A stretch of 31,626 nucleotides of DNA from Vitrella brassicaformis (GCA_001179505.1 CDMY01000679.1:1-31626); one strand, 5' to 3'; shown: positions 21,592-31,626, counted from the stretch's first letter. A program made the numbers and translations. The notes: generated from the letters alone by a model not told the origin.

Positions 21592-23424
21592 CTATGACGG
21601 TGGCACGTCCTCGCCGCCGCCATTCCACCCCACTAATACCGTCGATTGCTCCTCTGCAGCAGCCCTCACCTACAACCAGACACATACACAGATGCTCGAA
21701 TGAAGGCACCCTCTGCTGACACTGCCCAGCTGCCGTGGTGCTGACCTTCATGGCGAGAAGCTCGAGCAGCCCCGATCCCTTGCTCATTTTGTCGAAGTCG
21801 ATGTGTGACGGCGGGTCCTCCTCGGGCAGCAGCAGGGTGTGCACTGGCTTGACGAGTCGGGAGGTGGAGGTGACGCAGCACGCCTCCCATAGGCCGTTCT
21901 TCGCTTCGCGAACTGAAGGCGTACGAAGGACCACTGGCCAGCTGAACAGCAGCCGGCACACACGTGATGTGTGGACGCGCGTATGGGCTTTCCCCATCTA
22001 GCTGTGTTTAGTGTTACCCTTCGTTGTGGGCGACATCGAAGATGACTTTTCTGACGGTGCCGGCGAGCACCATGTCCTCAGGGGCCGTCTCGATCACCAG
22101 ACCCTCGGGCGACCGACGAATGGCGAAAAAGTTACTCGACAAACCCTCGGCTGCATACACCAGAGCAGAGGCAGATGGAACACACTGATGCGCGACCCAC
22201 ACACGGGAGTGTTGTGCTGTGTGGGTGTTGTGTGGAGTGCTTGCTCACAGATGTGTCCGTGTTCGTCGCACATGACGACCTCGTTGCTGTCTGATGCCTT
22301 GGCCTCCTCCAGCTGCCGCCTATCCCTCACCCACTTGCTGTCCTTGGTGCTGGCATTCACACGGCCCCCACGACGGACCTCTGCCTGCGTACACAACACA
22401 CACGCAGTGGTGCGCACACCTACCTGTCCATTGTCTGTGTATCCGTGTGCACCTACCTGTACAGTCTGGCTGATGGGCGTCAGCTCCTCAATGTAGCAGT
22501 AGAGGTCGTAACCCTGAACCACACAGAGGCGGCATAGCACTCTCGCACAGCAGGGATGGATGAGGGATGAGACCTGTTCTGGCGGTGTCTGGTCATCGCT
22601 CTCGTCCCACGTCATCAGGGCAGTCAGCTGGTACTCTGTCGCCTCCTGACAATCAATAGTCAGTCCAAACACACCCACAGAGGGATGACAGAGCGTCCGT
22701 CAGCTCTTTGTGTCCGCGCGTTTCTCTCCTACTTTGCTTGCCGGGGGCTCGTTGACGAGGAAGGTCAGCCCCGCTGAAATGGTCTGGGCCAGCACGGGCC
22801 GGAGTTGCTCAAACGTCAACCTGCAGATGGGCAACACACAGACGCATGGAGGGATCGTACCGGATGTACTGCCTTGGTCATCTACCTTTTGAGGATGTCT
22901 TGCTTCTTCTGTGGCGTGAGCGTTTCGCTCTCCTTCACCAGAGATGTGCTCGAGTCACCTGCAGGCACACACATACATACACATGACACTGCAGCCCCTT
23001 CCCCCATCTCATCCTGTTCGCTTACACATCCTCTGGACGTGCATCTCGAACTCAAAGACAGCCCTCCCTCGCCGAACAGTGCGGGCCGTCGTGTACGCCC
23101 CTGCATCACAACGCACAATCGCACTACGCTGATCGGTGGATGAATGATGCAGTGCTGCTTAAACATACCTCTGGGCCATTTGGTCAGAAAGTCCCTCTTG
23201 GGGAAAGATGGCGTCGTGCAGAAGCCGTTGCGCACAAAGACAGCCAGGCGGTGATGGGAAGACTGAGGAGATGACGCATCCATCGGCTGCGAAACCGGAG
23301 ATCTGACAAGGACACACTGGCGAGATGCAGCCTGGTGGTAGGCAGACTGTATCCTGTGGGCGAGTTCTTGAAGCGCTTGCGAGCTTAGATGTGGAGGAGG
23401 GGAATTCATCAGATCTCTCATCAT
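21592..23424 (-). CDS. Class IV (PLP) aminotransferase-like protein
   Basis: This is a fold-type IV PLP enzyme, the group of branched-chain aminotransferases, D-amino-acid aminotransferase and aminodeoxychorismate lyase. Ten exons give about 387 residues from ATG 23424 (alternatives 23475, 23421 and 23409). Family marks in order: GAYTTARTVRRG then a His in EMHVQRM (about residues 86-110); TKDSKWVRDRRQLEEAK with the likely Schiff-base lysine K221; EGLSSNFFAIRRSPEG; TAPEDMVLAGTVRK, the phosphate-contacting block; and LWEACCVTSTSRLVKPV. These resemble the plant proteins annotated as D-amino-acid-aminotransferase-like (for example Arabidopsis At3g54970) more than bacterial BCAT; the exact substrate cannot be read from sequence. 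No clear transit peptide is visible. All introns are 55-100 bases. Its 3' end exists as a second, truncated copy at 1301-1665. Confidence 0.87.
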
Positions 23425-23466
23425 GGACCACACAGCACCTCCCCCTACATCCCTGCACACAGCACC
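23374..23466 (+). repeat. Direct repeat A (start of aminotransferase gene)
   Basis: About 85 bases, from TGCGAGCTTAGATGTGG to CATCCCTG, recur at 24804-24892 in the same orientation with about 85-90 percent identity by eye. It covers the start codon region of the aminotransferase. Confidence 0.88.
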
Positions 23467-23475
23467 CCTTGTCAT

Positions 23476-23972
23476 GACACGCTGTTGTTTGTCTGCACTT
23501 CGCACAGAAGCAGCAAGTCACCTCTATCTCTCTCTACAGTTGCAGCTGCCTGTTGGATGTGTCCCTCCCTCCCTGCCTGTCTGTCTGGCTGCATTTGCCC
23601 CCCATCGACCGACACACGTGACACACACATGACATGGATGTACGTCGTGTATGTGGTTCAGTTCATTCATTGGTAGTGCACCTGTGTCTGTCTGTCTGCC
23701 CGTAGCCACATGAGGCAGCAAGCAGAATAAATGGCCTCGCCCAAGCAGACAGGCAACACATATAAAATGCCGCACACTCCTTGCCGCATACCTGTCTGTT
23801 TATCAGTCAGTCAGTCAATCTACCTGTGACCTTTGCGAAGGAAAGCTATCCATCCAGCTAAGCTACACACACACGGGGTGAGTGCCTACACTACGGGGAA
23901 ACAAACCAGTAGTACAGTGACCATACATCCATCCAGACATCCAGACATACACAAAGAAATGCAACACGACTC
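23476..23972. other. Intergenic, no gene seen
   Basis: Upstream of the aminotransferase and downstream of the basic protein gene. It contains CCCT, CTGT, CAGT and ATCC short repeats and nothing coding that I can support. Confidence 0.6.
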
Positions 23973-24674
23973 TCAGAGGGGGAGGGAGGGCCTCTCTAGC
24001 TTGGTGGCTCTGAGGCTATGGTTGAGGCCCGTATTGTCCTTCCCCGAGAGGATACGCCGCACTGTCCTGCTGGCTACACACACACACACACACACAAAAT
24101 ACATGATGCTCATGATTATAATCTCGTCGCCTCACTCACACAGGCCGCTAGATTTGGTGCCCAGTTCCTTGGCGTGCTCCTTGATCTTCGCCGCACACTC
24201 CTTTTGTGTCCGACACCTCAGCTCGACCTCTCTGTACGTCGACTTGATGACGTATTTCTCCCGCTGCCTCTCGCCGACATTGCGTCGCTTCTTCTTGGCC
24301 TCGCCGACCTTCCGCCCCTTGATGGCTGGACGAGCCGGTTGCGGTGCCTGCCTGCCGGTGGTGGCACTCGGGGGCAGCTCACGTGAGCCGACGGGATCAT
24401 CAAGCGGCACCGGCGTGCCGATGACGATGGCACGCCAACTCGGGAGCGTCAGGAGAGGCCAGGGGAAGACAGCCGACGGCGAGGGCATCGACAGCAGGGC
24501 ACAGGACGGCATGAAAGGCGGCCAGAGAGGACTGGGAGCCGCTGGAGGCGGGGCGGTGTTGGAGTGGTGTGGAGAGGGCTGAGAGTGGGTGATGTCGTCA
24601 CCTTCCGATGCCGATGAGGACATAGGCAGGCCCACAGACACCAAAGCCGACGGAAAGCGGCCGGAAGAGTCCAT
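23973..24674 (-). CDS. Small basic protein, possible DNA binder
   Basis: Two exons (24674-24140 and 24073-23973) join T/CC in frame, giving about 211 residues. The first 130 are Pro/Ser-rich and probably disordered. A basic stretch (KGRKVGEAKKKRRNVGERQR) that could be a nuclear localisation signal leads into a compact C-terminal part with QKECAAKIKEHAKELG, then SSRTVRRILSGKDNTGLN. The spacing of an Ala-rich helix, a Ser-[RK]-x-V-x-R-[IL]-L-x-G-[KR] helix and a following turn resembles the helix-turn-helix modules of the NUMOD1/IENR1 type or short transcription factors. That is a pattern match by eye, so the function is not assigned. The start ATG 24674 gives the only long frame in phase with the conserved end. 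Confidence 0.62.
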
Positions 24675-24803
24675 CTTCGTCTTTTCCTGCGAGCTTAACG
24701 GCAGGAAAACGGCCAGAGTTCTCAGCTCCTGACGTCGAGGGGCCGCATGAGGCGGCCCTGTCGGCGATGAAGGTTTTCATCAAGGCCGATGCGCTTGCTG
24801 CGC

Positions 24804-24892
24804 CGAATGCGAGCTTAGATGTGGTGACGAGGGGAATTCCAGCAGATCTTTCATGATGGACCACACAGCACCTCCCCCTGCATCCCTGAGAC
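24804..24892 (+). repeat. Direct repeat B
   Basis: Second copy of the 23374-23466 block. Here it forms the upstream region of both the basic protein gene (-) and the five-exon gene (+), and it contributes the possible first codons of the latter. Confidence 0.88.
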
Positions 24893-25988
24893 CAGATCCA
24901 GGCCCTCTACCAATGGACGCGTGCTCTGTTCCATCACCTGCGTACCAGAGACCAGCAAGGCGGCGTTTCAGGCACTTGTGCGCACTCTTGATGGTGTTGA
25001 TACGGATTGGAGGCGTCAGCGGCCTCCCAAGGCGGCCGCCTGTTAGTGCTGCCCTCAGCTGGCGAAGACGCGGTCGCCCACAAGACGCCAGAGATCCTTC
25101 CTTTGTGGTTCTGGACATCGTCAAGGTACACACATGCCGACGCACGTGCATTTGGCCGCGTGCAATGAGTTTGATTGCATTGCATGTTTGTGTGGTGTGC
25201 AGATCTTTGGTCGTATGGCGGATTGGCAGGCGTGCGGTGACGCCATCAGCTGTGGCGCGAGTGAGTTTGTGCCTCTGAGTGAGGTGGGCAAGCCCAAGAA
25301 GTGGGAGCAGCTCTTCGGCGGGGGCAAGGGCATCAGGGCGAATGAGATGGACGAGGCTCACTTCAAGGCCACACTGTCCAAGCTGCCCTTCAGCTGGCCA
25401 CACACGGTGAGGACACGGCAGCAGCGAAGGCAATAACGGCAAATCGATCGACCTCTGTGTTTTGTTCCTGGCTGCACTGCAGGTCAACACGGGTCAGATG
25501 CCCGACAGAGGCCTCGTCCCTGTACCAGGTGGGCACGCACCGGCCGGAGCAGATTTCTTTTCACATGTGTGGGCTTTCTACCTGTTTGCTGCTGATCAGT
25601 TGCGCCTCGCGAGTTTGTCAAGGTGGTCAGACAGCTGGAGGGCACCAAGAGTGACGGCGTGGCATCGGCAGGCGGGAATGTGGCCCTCAAGGATGTCAAC
25701 CAGTGTGTGGGGGAGATGGCCATTGACGAGGATGCGATCCAGTGTGTGTTCGAGTCGATGCTGCAGGCCACCGGCAGCGCATCCCTCACACGGGAGGGCA
25801 TCGGCAAGGTCATCCAGCAATGGGCGCCGGCAGATGGTACGCATAGAATCACAGTCGCCCGGTGTTCATGTACATGCGCGTGTGTGTGTGTGTGTGTGTC
25901 ATGTTAATCAGGTCTTGTGGATTGGTACACGTTTGTTTACTTCTTGACGCGAGCACCCGAGGACGGGCTCAGCCCATACAACGACTGA
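24853..25988 (+). CDS. Five-exon gene, unknown; weak EF-hand-like tail
   Basis: Exons at about 24853-25125, 25203-25406, 25483-25528, 25600-25836 and 25912-25988 join in frame into 278 residues ending FVYFLTRAPEDGLSPYND. Exons 2 to 5 look coding by frame continuity and composition (ACGDAISCGASEFVPLSEVG; VKVVRQLEGTKSDGV). The last 65 residues (DEDAIQCVFESMLQATGSAS ... REGIGKVIQQW ... VDWYTFVYFL) have the helix-loop-helix rhythm of an EF-hand pair but lack the Asp-rich calcium loop, so any such fold would be non-binding. Exon 1 is doubtful: its start lies in a duplicated block shared with the aminotransferase start, antisense to that gene. In-frame ATGs at 24913 and 24991 are alternatives. No family was recognised. 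Confidence 0.6.
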
Positions 25989-26538
25989 TTGACGGAGAGC
26001 GAAAAGATGGGTTGACTGCCCTCGTGTTGGCGTCGGCCGTCTACTGCCCTCGTGTTGGGTGCTGGTCGACGGACGACACGGCTGTTCTGTTGATACGCTG
26101 AGAAAGCTGCTTTGGGAATGGCTGCTCGCTGTGCGTGAGCCCTCCCGGACTTAATGAATGTGTACGATCCTGGTCCGGTCTGCTATGTACTGGATACGTC
26201 TACAATGAATTCGTACCATCATCACCCCCGGCACCCCCGACATCCAACAGCGGGCCATATGCATTGCAAATCAGCCGTCTTGTCCGGCAGTTGTACACAC
26301 ATCCTACTCATACACAGACTAGACATATATGTATGGTCAAACACAAAGCCAAGACACTGATGGGCGAATGGGTGTGTTCGACCCTCCTTCGCCTGTGTCC
26401 ATGAGTCAGTCACGTAGTCCCTGACACCCACACCCACATGGCGAGAGAAATGAGCGATATATACACACCCACATAGGGGAGGGAGGACCCATGCAGGGGG
26501 GCAGGGCCATGGGAGAGGGGGGCGGGGAGCTGCGATTG
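25989..26538. other. Intergenic, convergent 3' ends
   Basis: Between the end of the five-exon gene (+) and the end of the BTB-TLDc gene (-). It holds a CACCCCCG tract near 26222-26240 and no gene that I can support. Confidence 0.55.
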
Positions 26539-27188
26539 TCACCATATATATATGTAGGTCTGTCTGTCTGTCTGTCTCTGTATGTCTGAACACACTGGGC
26601 GATACATATGCGTCAAAAACAGCAGACACACCACTGTCAAAACGTAATGCAGACAGTGCGAAAAGGCATCGCACAGACAGGCGAACCACACGCTGACTTG
26701 ACTAGGCCGCACTTGTCTCTCTCTTGATTGACCGTGGAGCCTTCGGACACGCTGGAGCAGCCAGGTCAGGTGCCTCTCGACGTTGTGGCTGATGCGCACC
26801 AGCCGCTCCAGACAGCCAGCGTCATGGTTGATGCGCTTGATGTGCTCCTCAATCTCCTGACTGTCCCCCTGATCGCTGCATACACCACACACACAGATGT
26901 GGTGGGCATCCATCCATCCATCTGTGCCTCATTCTCTTCTCTCACATGAACTGCAGATCCATGAGGGTGAGATATTCCCTTTCGAGCTGCAACAGCAGAT
27001 CCATGAGGGGCAGATGCCAGCCGCGCCCAGCCCCGCCTTGCTCGCCATCCTCCTGCTGCTGCTGCTGCTGCTGTTGATGGTGATCACTGGTGTCTGCGGG
27101 CGACAGACTGGGCGGCGATGCTGACGGGCCGGACGGCATCATGCCCTGCTGCTGCTGCTGCTGCTGCACTTGCACGTTCTCCGAACAC
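26539..27188 (-). repeat. Duplicated exon pair, copy 2 (exons 14-15)
   Basis: Encodes LQLEREYLTLMDLQF followed by DSQEIEEHIKRINHDAG and a HNVERHLTWLLQRVRRLH segment, with the intron at the same place and phase as in copy 1. A Gln-rich insert from CAG/CAA tracts precedes it. Confidence 0.8.
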
Positions 27189-29290
27189 CTGGACACCCAC
27201 CCACCCACCCACAGACGAGCTATGTGGGAATGCACAGACCTCCATCCCCTCCTACTAGTTTTGGCTTACTCCTGCACGTCTGGCTGGAAGTGGCCATGCG
27301 GCTGCTCGGCTCCGCTGGGCCGTGCGAGTTCAGCAACGGCGCCCTGCAAGATGATGTGGAACTTTCGAGCACGGTCGGTCAGCTGCTCCAGGTGCTGCTC
27401 GACCCTCCAGCTTAACTCCGCAAGCCACTCCTGCCCGCTCAGGTCACGGTACTCCTTGATGTGCTGCTCCATCTCGCGCTGATCCGCCTCAGTGGCACAA
27501 CTTAATTCAGCACCCACACACACACAGACGTGACGGCCATCCATCCATCCATCCATCAGTGTCTCTCTCCCTCTCCGCTCACCAGAAGTGTAAACTCAAG
27601 GCGGTGTGGTACTCCTTCTCGAGCTCCCCATTGGACAGGTTCCGGAGCATGCCCTGGATCATCTCAACGCGCTCCTCGAGGGGCAGCTGGACGCAGAGAT
27701 GTCTGCGGGGGCCAGGCACTCGGGCGAGATGGTGGACGACGTTGTCGAGGACCAGATCCACATAACGAATCATCTTCTGAGTCCGCCAACTGATGCATGG
27801 GCCAAGCCAAAGACACACACGCACGGGCAGACCGACAGGTAGATGATCTCTTGCCGTCTTTCTTTGAGAACAGACAGATGCCGCAGACCTCGTAGTGAGG
27901 GTCTTGACCGCGCGGTATAGAGCTTCACTGGCACGAAGACATCGACAGCATGCCGTATGCGGGGCTTGTGTATGCGTGTGTGTGTGTCTGTGTGTCCTTA
28001 CACGTCGGCCTGAGGCTCTTTCTGGTAGGAGATATCACGACCCTCATACATACAGCCTTCACCCTCTGTCAAGTCCTGGGTCGACCGCAATCTGACACTG
28101 ACGCCGTGCTTCTCCAACGCGCTGACCGTCTCGATGATTCGCCTACAGACGCGCGCGCACACACATGCAGACACAGACACACCGCACGCACCATCTGCTC
28201 ATTCCTAATCCTCTCCATTGTGTTCCTTACTTGTGTAGCCGGTCTCTGTTGGCCACAGATGCCGGTATGGCTGGCGGATCCGTCGAAGATGAGGGCGACG
28301 ACAACGCGGGCGTGGAGTTACCTGGATGCAGGGAGCGCCATACACCACATTCAACATGACAGCAACAACACGTGAGCAAGCAGGTTCCGGTGGCCTACCG
28401 TCAGATGCGGTGCGCAACTTGTTGACGGCTGCATCCTTCCCCACCGGCCTGACCTGGCGCTTCTGCGCATGACACACCATGCCCGCCAGACAAAGTCGCT
28501 ATCGCTTGAGGCCTTCCCTCCCGTCGTGCTGTGCCTGACTGCCTGACCTGCATGGCGTAGATTTCGATGTCGTCAGCAGTGAAGTCCACACACCCCACCA
28601 GACTCTCCCACTTGCTGATGATGAAAGGATTGACGGCCATGGCGTCCCCCCAAGATTCTTCGGGGCATACCATCCTGGTCGTGTGCGGCCAGACGAAGTG
28701 ACAGACCCGACGGAGATCACCGGCCGGGCCAGTCACCGCCTCCCCGTCAGCAGGGGACACCACACCATCCCTCGCGAGAAGGCCATTTGTAGCGTAGCCC
28801 AGCCAGAGGCGGCCTCCCGCAATTGCCACACTGCCCGTCGGACGGCCGACCATCGCACAGCCGACCATGTCCACCACTGCGTCCTCTGGCCCTGCCAGCT
28901 CCACGATCCAGTCGTGCTGCGGCACCTCCACCGGCGTGATGCCCTCATCCTTTCTGGTGGAGAAGAAGGTCACGGGGCAGTTGATCTCAAACGTGGCAGG
29001 GTCACGTCCTGGACGGCTCTTGGCAAGGACCACCCCCCAACGCATCATGTGCTCGATCGACGTCGAGCAGCCCAACGGACTGCGATGCACTCGGAATGGA
29101 GACGTGGGGTGGTCGAGTAGACAAGCCAGTTTGTGGGTGTCGGTGCGTTTGACGACCAGCAGGAGGGGCGTGGCCTTGACGTCAAACTCGCTAAAGACTG
29201 TTCTGGGATACTTGTCCGCCTGCAGGAGTGTGCTGCCCTCGCCGACCTTGGCCATCATCGTCTCATGCGACCAGCCGTCACGACGCGCCC

Positions 29291-29322
<32 letters not shown>

Positions 29323-31303
29323 CACGATGTCGCTCTGCCGCACATGCCCTGTGTATATGTGTATATGTGTATGTGTGTATTGCTGTCTGTCTCACTTGTA
29401 GAGGAGGTGCGCGGAGGCCTTTCCTTCGCTCGCCACGCTGACGAGCTCTTTGAACTGCACCTCAGGCAATATCGGGGGAGCCACCTCGTCACTCCACACC
29501 TGCATGCGACCAGAACACAAACCAGACACACATCAGCAAACACTCTCACATCACGCTAGCTGCATGCTTAAGCCAACGCACCCGCCCGCTGACCTCATAG
29601 AATTCGATGCATCGAGCCCTTCCGAACGTCACACCGGTGCCTCTGAATGAGTCGGCGCCGTTCCGCAGCTGCGCCGTCCGCTGCTGCGTCTCCTCGGCAG
29701 ATGGGAGAAGGCACACCCGGCACTTCCGCATATCGTCGTCCTTGCCGACCCCCAGCCACAATCGCCCGCCGGCCAAGGCCACACGGCCCTTGACGGTCTC
29801 ATCGTTGGTGGCCTTGACGACGCCAGTGACGCCGCCGTGGACCCCTGCGGCGATGACGAAGTGGTCGTGCTGTCCGTCGTCCTCTGGCGGCACCTCGGTG
29901 GTGACGATGCGCTTCTCGCCAGCCTTCATGGTCATCCGGTGGAAGGTGACCTTGCGGCCGGTGAGCTGGGGAAATGTGCTGTCAGTGCGGAGGGGGAGGG
30001 GGCCGTCGATGTGACACAGGAGCCGCTGCGCGTCGTTCGTCTCGATGACCATCAGGCGCTCTCCCACACCACCACCACCACCACCACCCAGGTAGCTCAT
30101 GAGATCAGCGTACGACACGGCATCCTCCTTCCTAGGAAAACTCCTAAACACACACACACACACACACACATACACCCATTATTCTTCCCATTGTCCCCTT
30201 CCCTTGTCGTTGCCGTACGTGTGGCGGTGGCGGATGTTGTATGTCTTGCCCAGGACGCAGCGATAGGCCTGCTCGAAGACGCCGTACATCTCACACATGT
30301 CGGCCAGCCCCCTCGGGTCGTCCGAGAAGGGCGGATACGGCAGATCGCTGTCCTCGACGCCGCCGTCGCCCGACATCCGAATGCGCCGCGCCCAGTCGAC
30401 CACCCTGCAGACAGGACAGAGAGAGAGTCGCAGGCCGTTGTGGCTTGTGTGCTGCTGTCTGACGTGCGTACTTTTGGAAGTGTGTGACCCGCTTGTGGAA
30501 CTGCTCCACAGTCTCACCCGCACTCCGCGAATCAGTCGTGGAAAACCTGCACACACACACACAACACTGATGCCACCCTGCATGTGCCGCTGTGTCCTTC
30601 CCTCCCTCTGTCCCTCTGACTGACTGACTGACTGACCATTTGAATTGGTGGTCGAGCAGTTCGAAGTGCTCGAGCGTGGCGTCAGTGGTCGACACCGCAC
30701 ACACACACGTGCCGACGCCGCTGTCGGTGAAGATCATGGTCTTGACCTCACGGCCGCCCCTCCCGCCACAGTCGGCCTTGATGAAGGGTCCCACCAGCGC
30801 CATGAAGCCCGCCACGGCCGCTTTGCCCTCACTGCTCGGCGCCTTGTTGTCGGTGCTCATCAATGTGGGAGCGAGGAAGCGCAGGCGATAGTCAGGAAAA
30901 TCCGATCTAAGGAAGCTGCTGCCTGGCACACCACTCAACAGCCCAGCCAACCTGCCAACCAGAAGCACGCAGCGACAGACAGACAGACAGACAGACAGGC
31001 AGCTGTGAGTGATTGCCCTGCCCGCGTGTTTGTGTGCCGCTGTCTGCCCACTCACTGATGCACTCACCGGATGAAGAACTCGGGATCAGCGTCGATGAAT
31101 GGGACGTCATTGTCGTCGGTCAGCAGCCACATGGGGAAGCGGTGAAGCAGCACAGAGAGGCACGACTGCTGCCACTCGGAGCGAAGCAGTGCACCGACTG
31201 GGAAGCCAATGACGCGGCCGCCGACGTTGATCTTCATCTGTTGCTTCTCGCTGTCGTGGCTGCTGCTGCCTTCGGTGGCAGCGGTGGCCGGGCTGCTCTT
31301 CAT
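26539..31303 (-). CDS. BTB/T1 - TLDc-like x2 - coiled-coil protein
   Basis: Fifteen exons joined by consensus GT-AG introns stay in frame throughout (3561 nt, about 1186 residues). Residues about 23-100 form a BTB/T1 (KCTD-type) fold: MKINVGGRVIGFP, then FIDADPEFFIRLAGLL. Exon 2 (about 100-185) is uncharacterised. Exon 5 (about 271-454) and exons 6-7 (about 455-736) are two related TLDc-like units: both contain G-[RS]-VA-[LI]-AGGRLWLG. The first ends RCIEFYEVW like a TLDc end, and the second opens LLYKARRDGWSHETM like a TLDc start. After a Pro/Ser-rich linker comes a helical tail in which an exon pair has been duplicated (LEKEYHTALSLHF / LEREYLTLMDLQF). A TAA at 27998 overlaps the donor of intron 10; if unspliced the protein would end at about residue 836. 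BTB domains oligomerise or bind Cullin 3, and TLDc domains are linked to oxidative-stress resistance and V-ATPase binding. Whether any of this applies here is inference. The last exon's hydrophobic end is the least certain part. Confidence 0.78.
27270..27789 (-). repeat. Duplicated exon pair, copy 1 (exons 12-13)
   Basis: Encodes NGELEKEYHTALSLHF followed by EADQREMEQHIKEYRDLSG and a WRVEQHLEQLTDRARKFH segment. The intron between them is phase 2, right after the HF/QF position. Confidence 0.8.
29290..29320. repeat. (GA)n array acting as a polypyrimidine tract
   Basis: On the minus strand it reads (TC)n-TCAG and directly forms the 3' splice site before exon 7 of the BTB-TLDc gene. Confidence 0.85.
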
Positions 31304-31626
31304 GGTTGCTTCCGTCAGAGGAGTGGCGATGGGATAGAAAGACGATGCTGGTCACTCTTCAGAACACTCGAGCATCGAACGATGAGTATACTGCTGCCAT
31401 AAAATTCAATTCTTTTCGCTCCTCGGCGTATCGCTCTCAGGGCTAAGGTGAAACCGATGTGCAAGCTTTGTTTGGCTTTAAGGTAACGGAAAGCGAGCAG
31501 ATCGTTCAGTTGCTGGCTGTATCGCTTTGATAACGTGTCAGAAGTGCAAGTCGGTCCAGGGTTTAGGGTCTAGGGTTCATAGACCGACGATCCACTGATC
31601 TGTGAGACAGGACGGCTGTTGAGTCT
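31304..31626 (-). promoter_or_regulatory. 5' flank of the BTB-TLDc gene with telomere-like tract
   Basis: The 320 bases upstream of ATG 31303 contain no gene. GGTTTAGGGTCTAGGGTTC at 31559-31578 reads GAACCCTAGACCCTAAACC on the gene's own strand, similar to the tract at 15458. Regulatory function is inferred from position only. Confidence 0.4.

Noticed and set aside
2945-24820. Repeated CTAAGCTCGCA motif at 2945 and 3678 (+) and near 23380 and 24810 (-)
   Set aside because: The last two are explained by the direct repeat; the others are too short to separate from chance.
27090-27160. Poly-Cys/Leu frames from CTG arrays
   Set aside because: These are the antisense of CAG arrays encoding poly-Gln in the BTB-TLDc gene.

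Overview
The window is nuclear DNA of a eukaryote. It is GC-rich, carries many small GT-AG introns (about 40-130 nt), and is crowded with (TCTG)n, (CA)n and other simple repeats. One gene encodes a ciliary protein of the EFHB/CFAP21 type, another a plant/alga-type class IV aminotransferase, another a BTB-TLDc protein, and there are two TTTAGGG-like (CCCTAAA) tracts. Together these suggest a flagellated photosynthetic protist. A chromerid alga such as Vitrella is my best guess, but that is inference; no rRNA, tRNA or organelle marker gene is present.

Layout. 1-3.8 kb: repeats plus a decayed copy of the 3' end of an aminotransferase gene. 3.8-7.7 kb (+): a ten-exon gene of unknown function whose frame is broken by one base in a G run. 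7.7-11.2 kb: mostly gene-free. 10.9-11.2 kb (-): a doubtful small gene. 11.5-12.6 kb (+): an intronless gene of unknown function. 13.0-15.3 kb (-): the EFHB-like gene, head to head with a (+) F-box-like region. That region has a 5' block at 15.6-16.45 kb and a 3' block at 19.2-21.4 kb, separated by 2.7 kb of repeat-rich DNA with relic sequences. 21.6-23.4 kb (-): the intact class IV aminotransferase. 24.0-24.7 kb (-) and 24.9-26.0 kb (+): a small basic protein and an unrecognised five-exon gene. 26.5-31.3 kb (-): one long 15-exon model in which a BTB/T1-type domain is followed by two TLDc-like units and a duplicated coiled-coil tail.

There is no evident operon or joint pathway. What links the genes is structural. 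An inverted duplication spans 20 kb, a shorter direct repeat lies at 23.4/24.8 kb, exons have been duplicated in tandem, and splice sites have captured microsatellites. Exon models were built by hand from splice consensus and checked for frame continuity, so boundaries may be off by a base or two and first exons are the least certain part.
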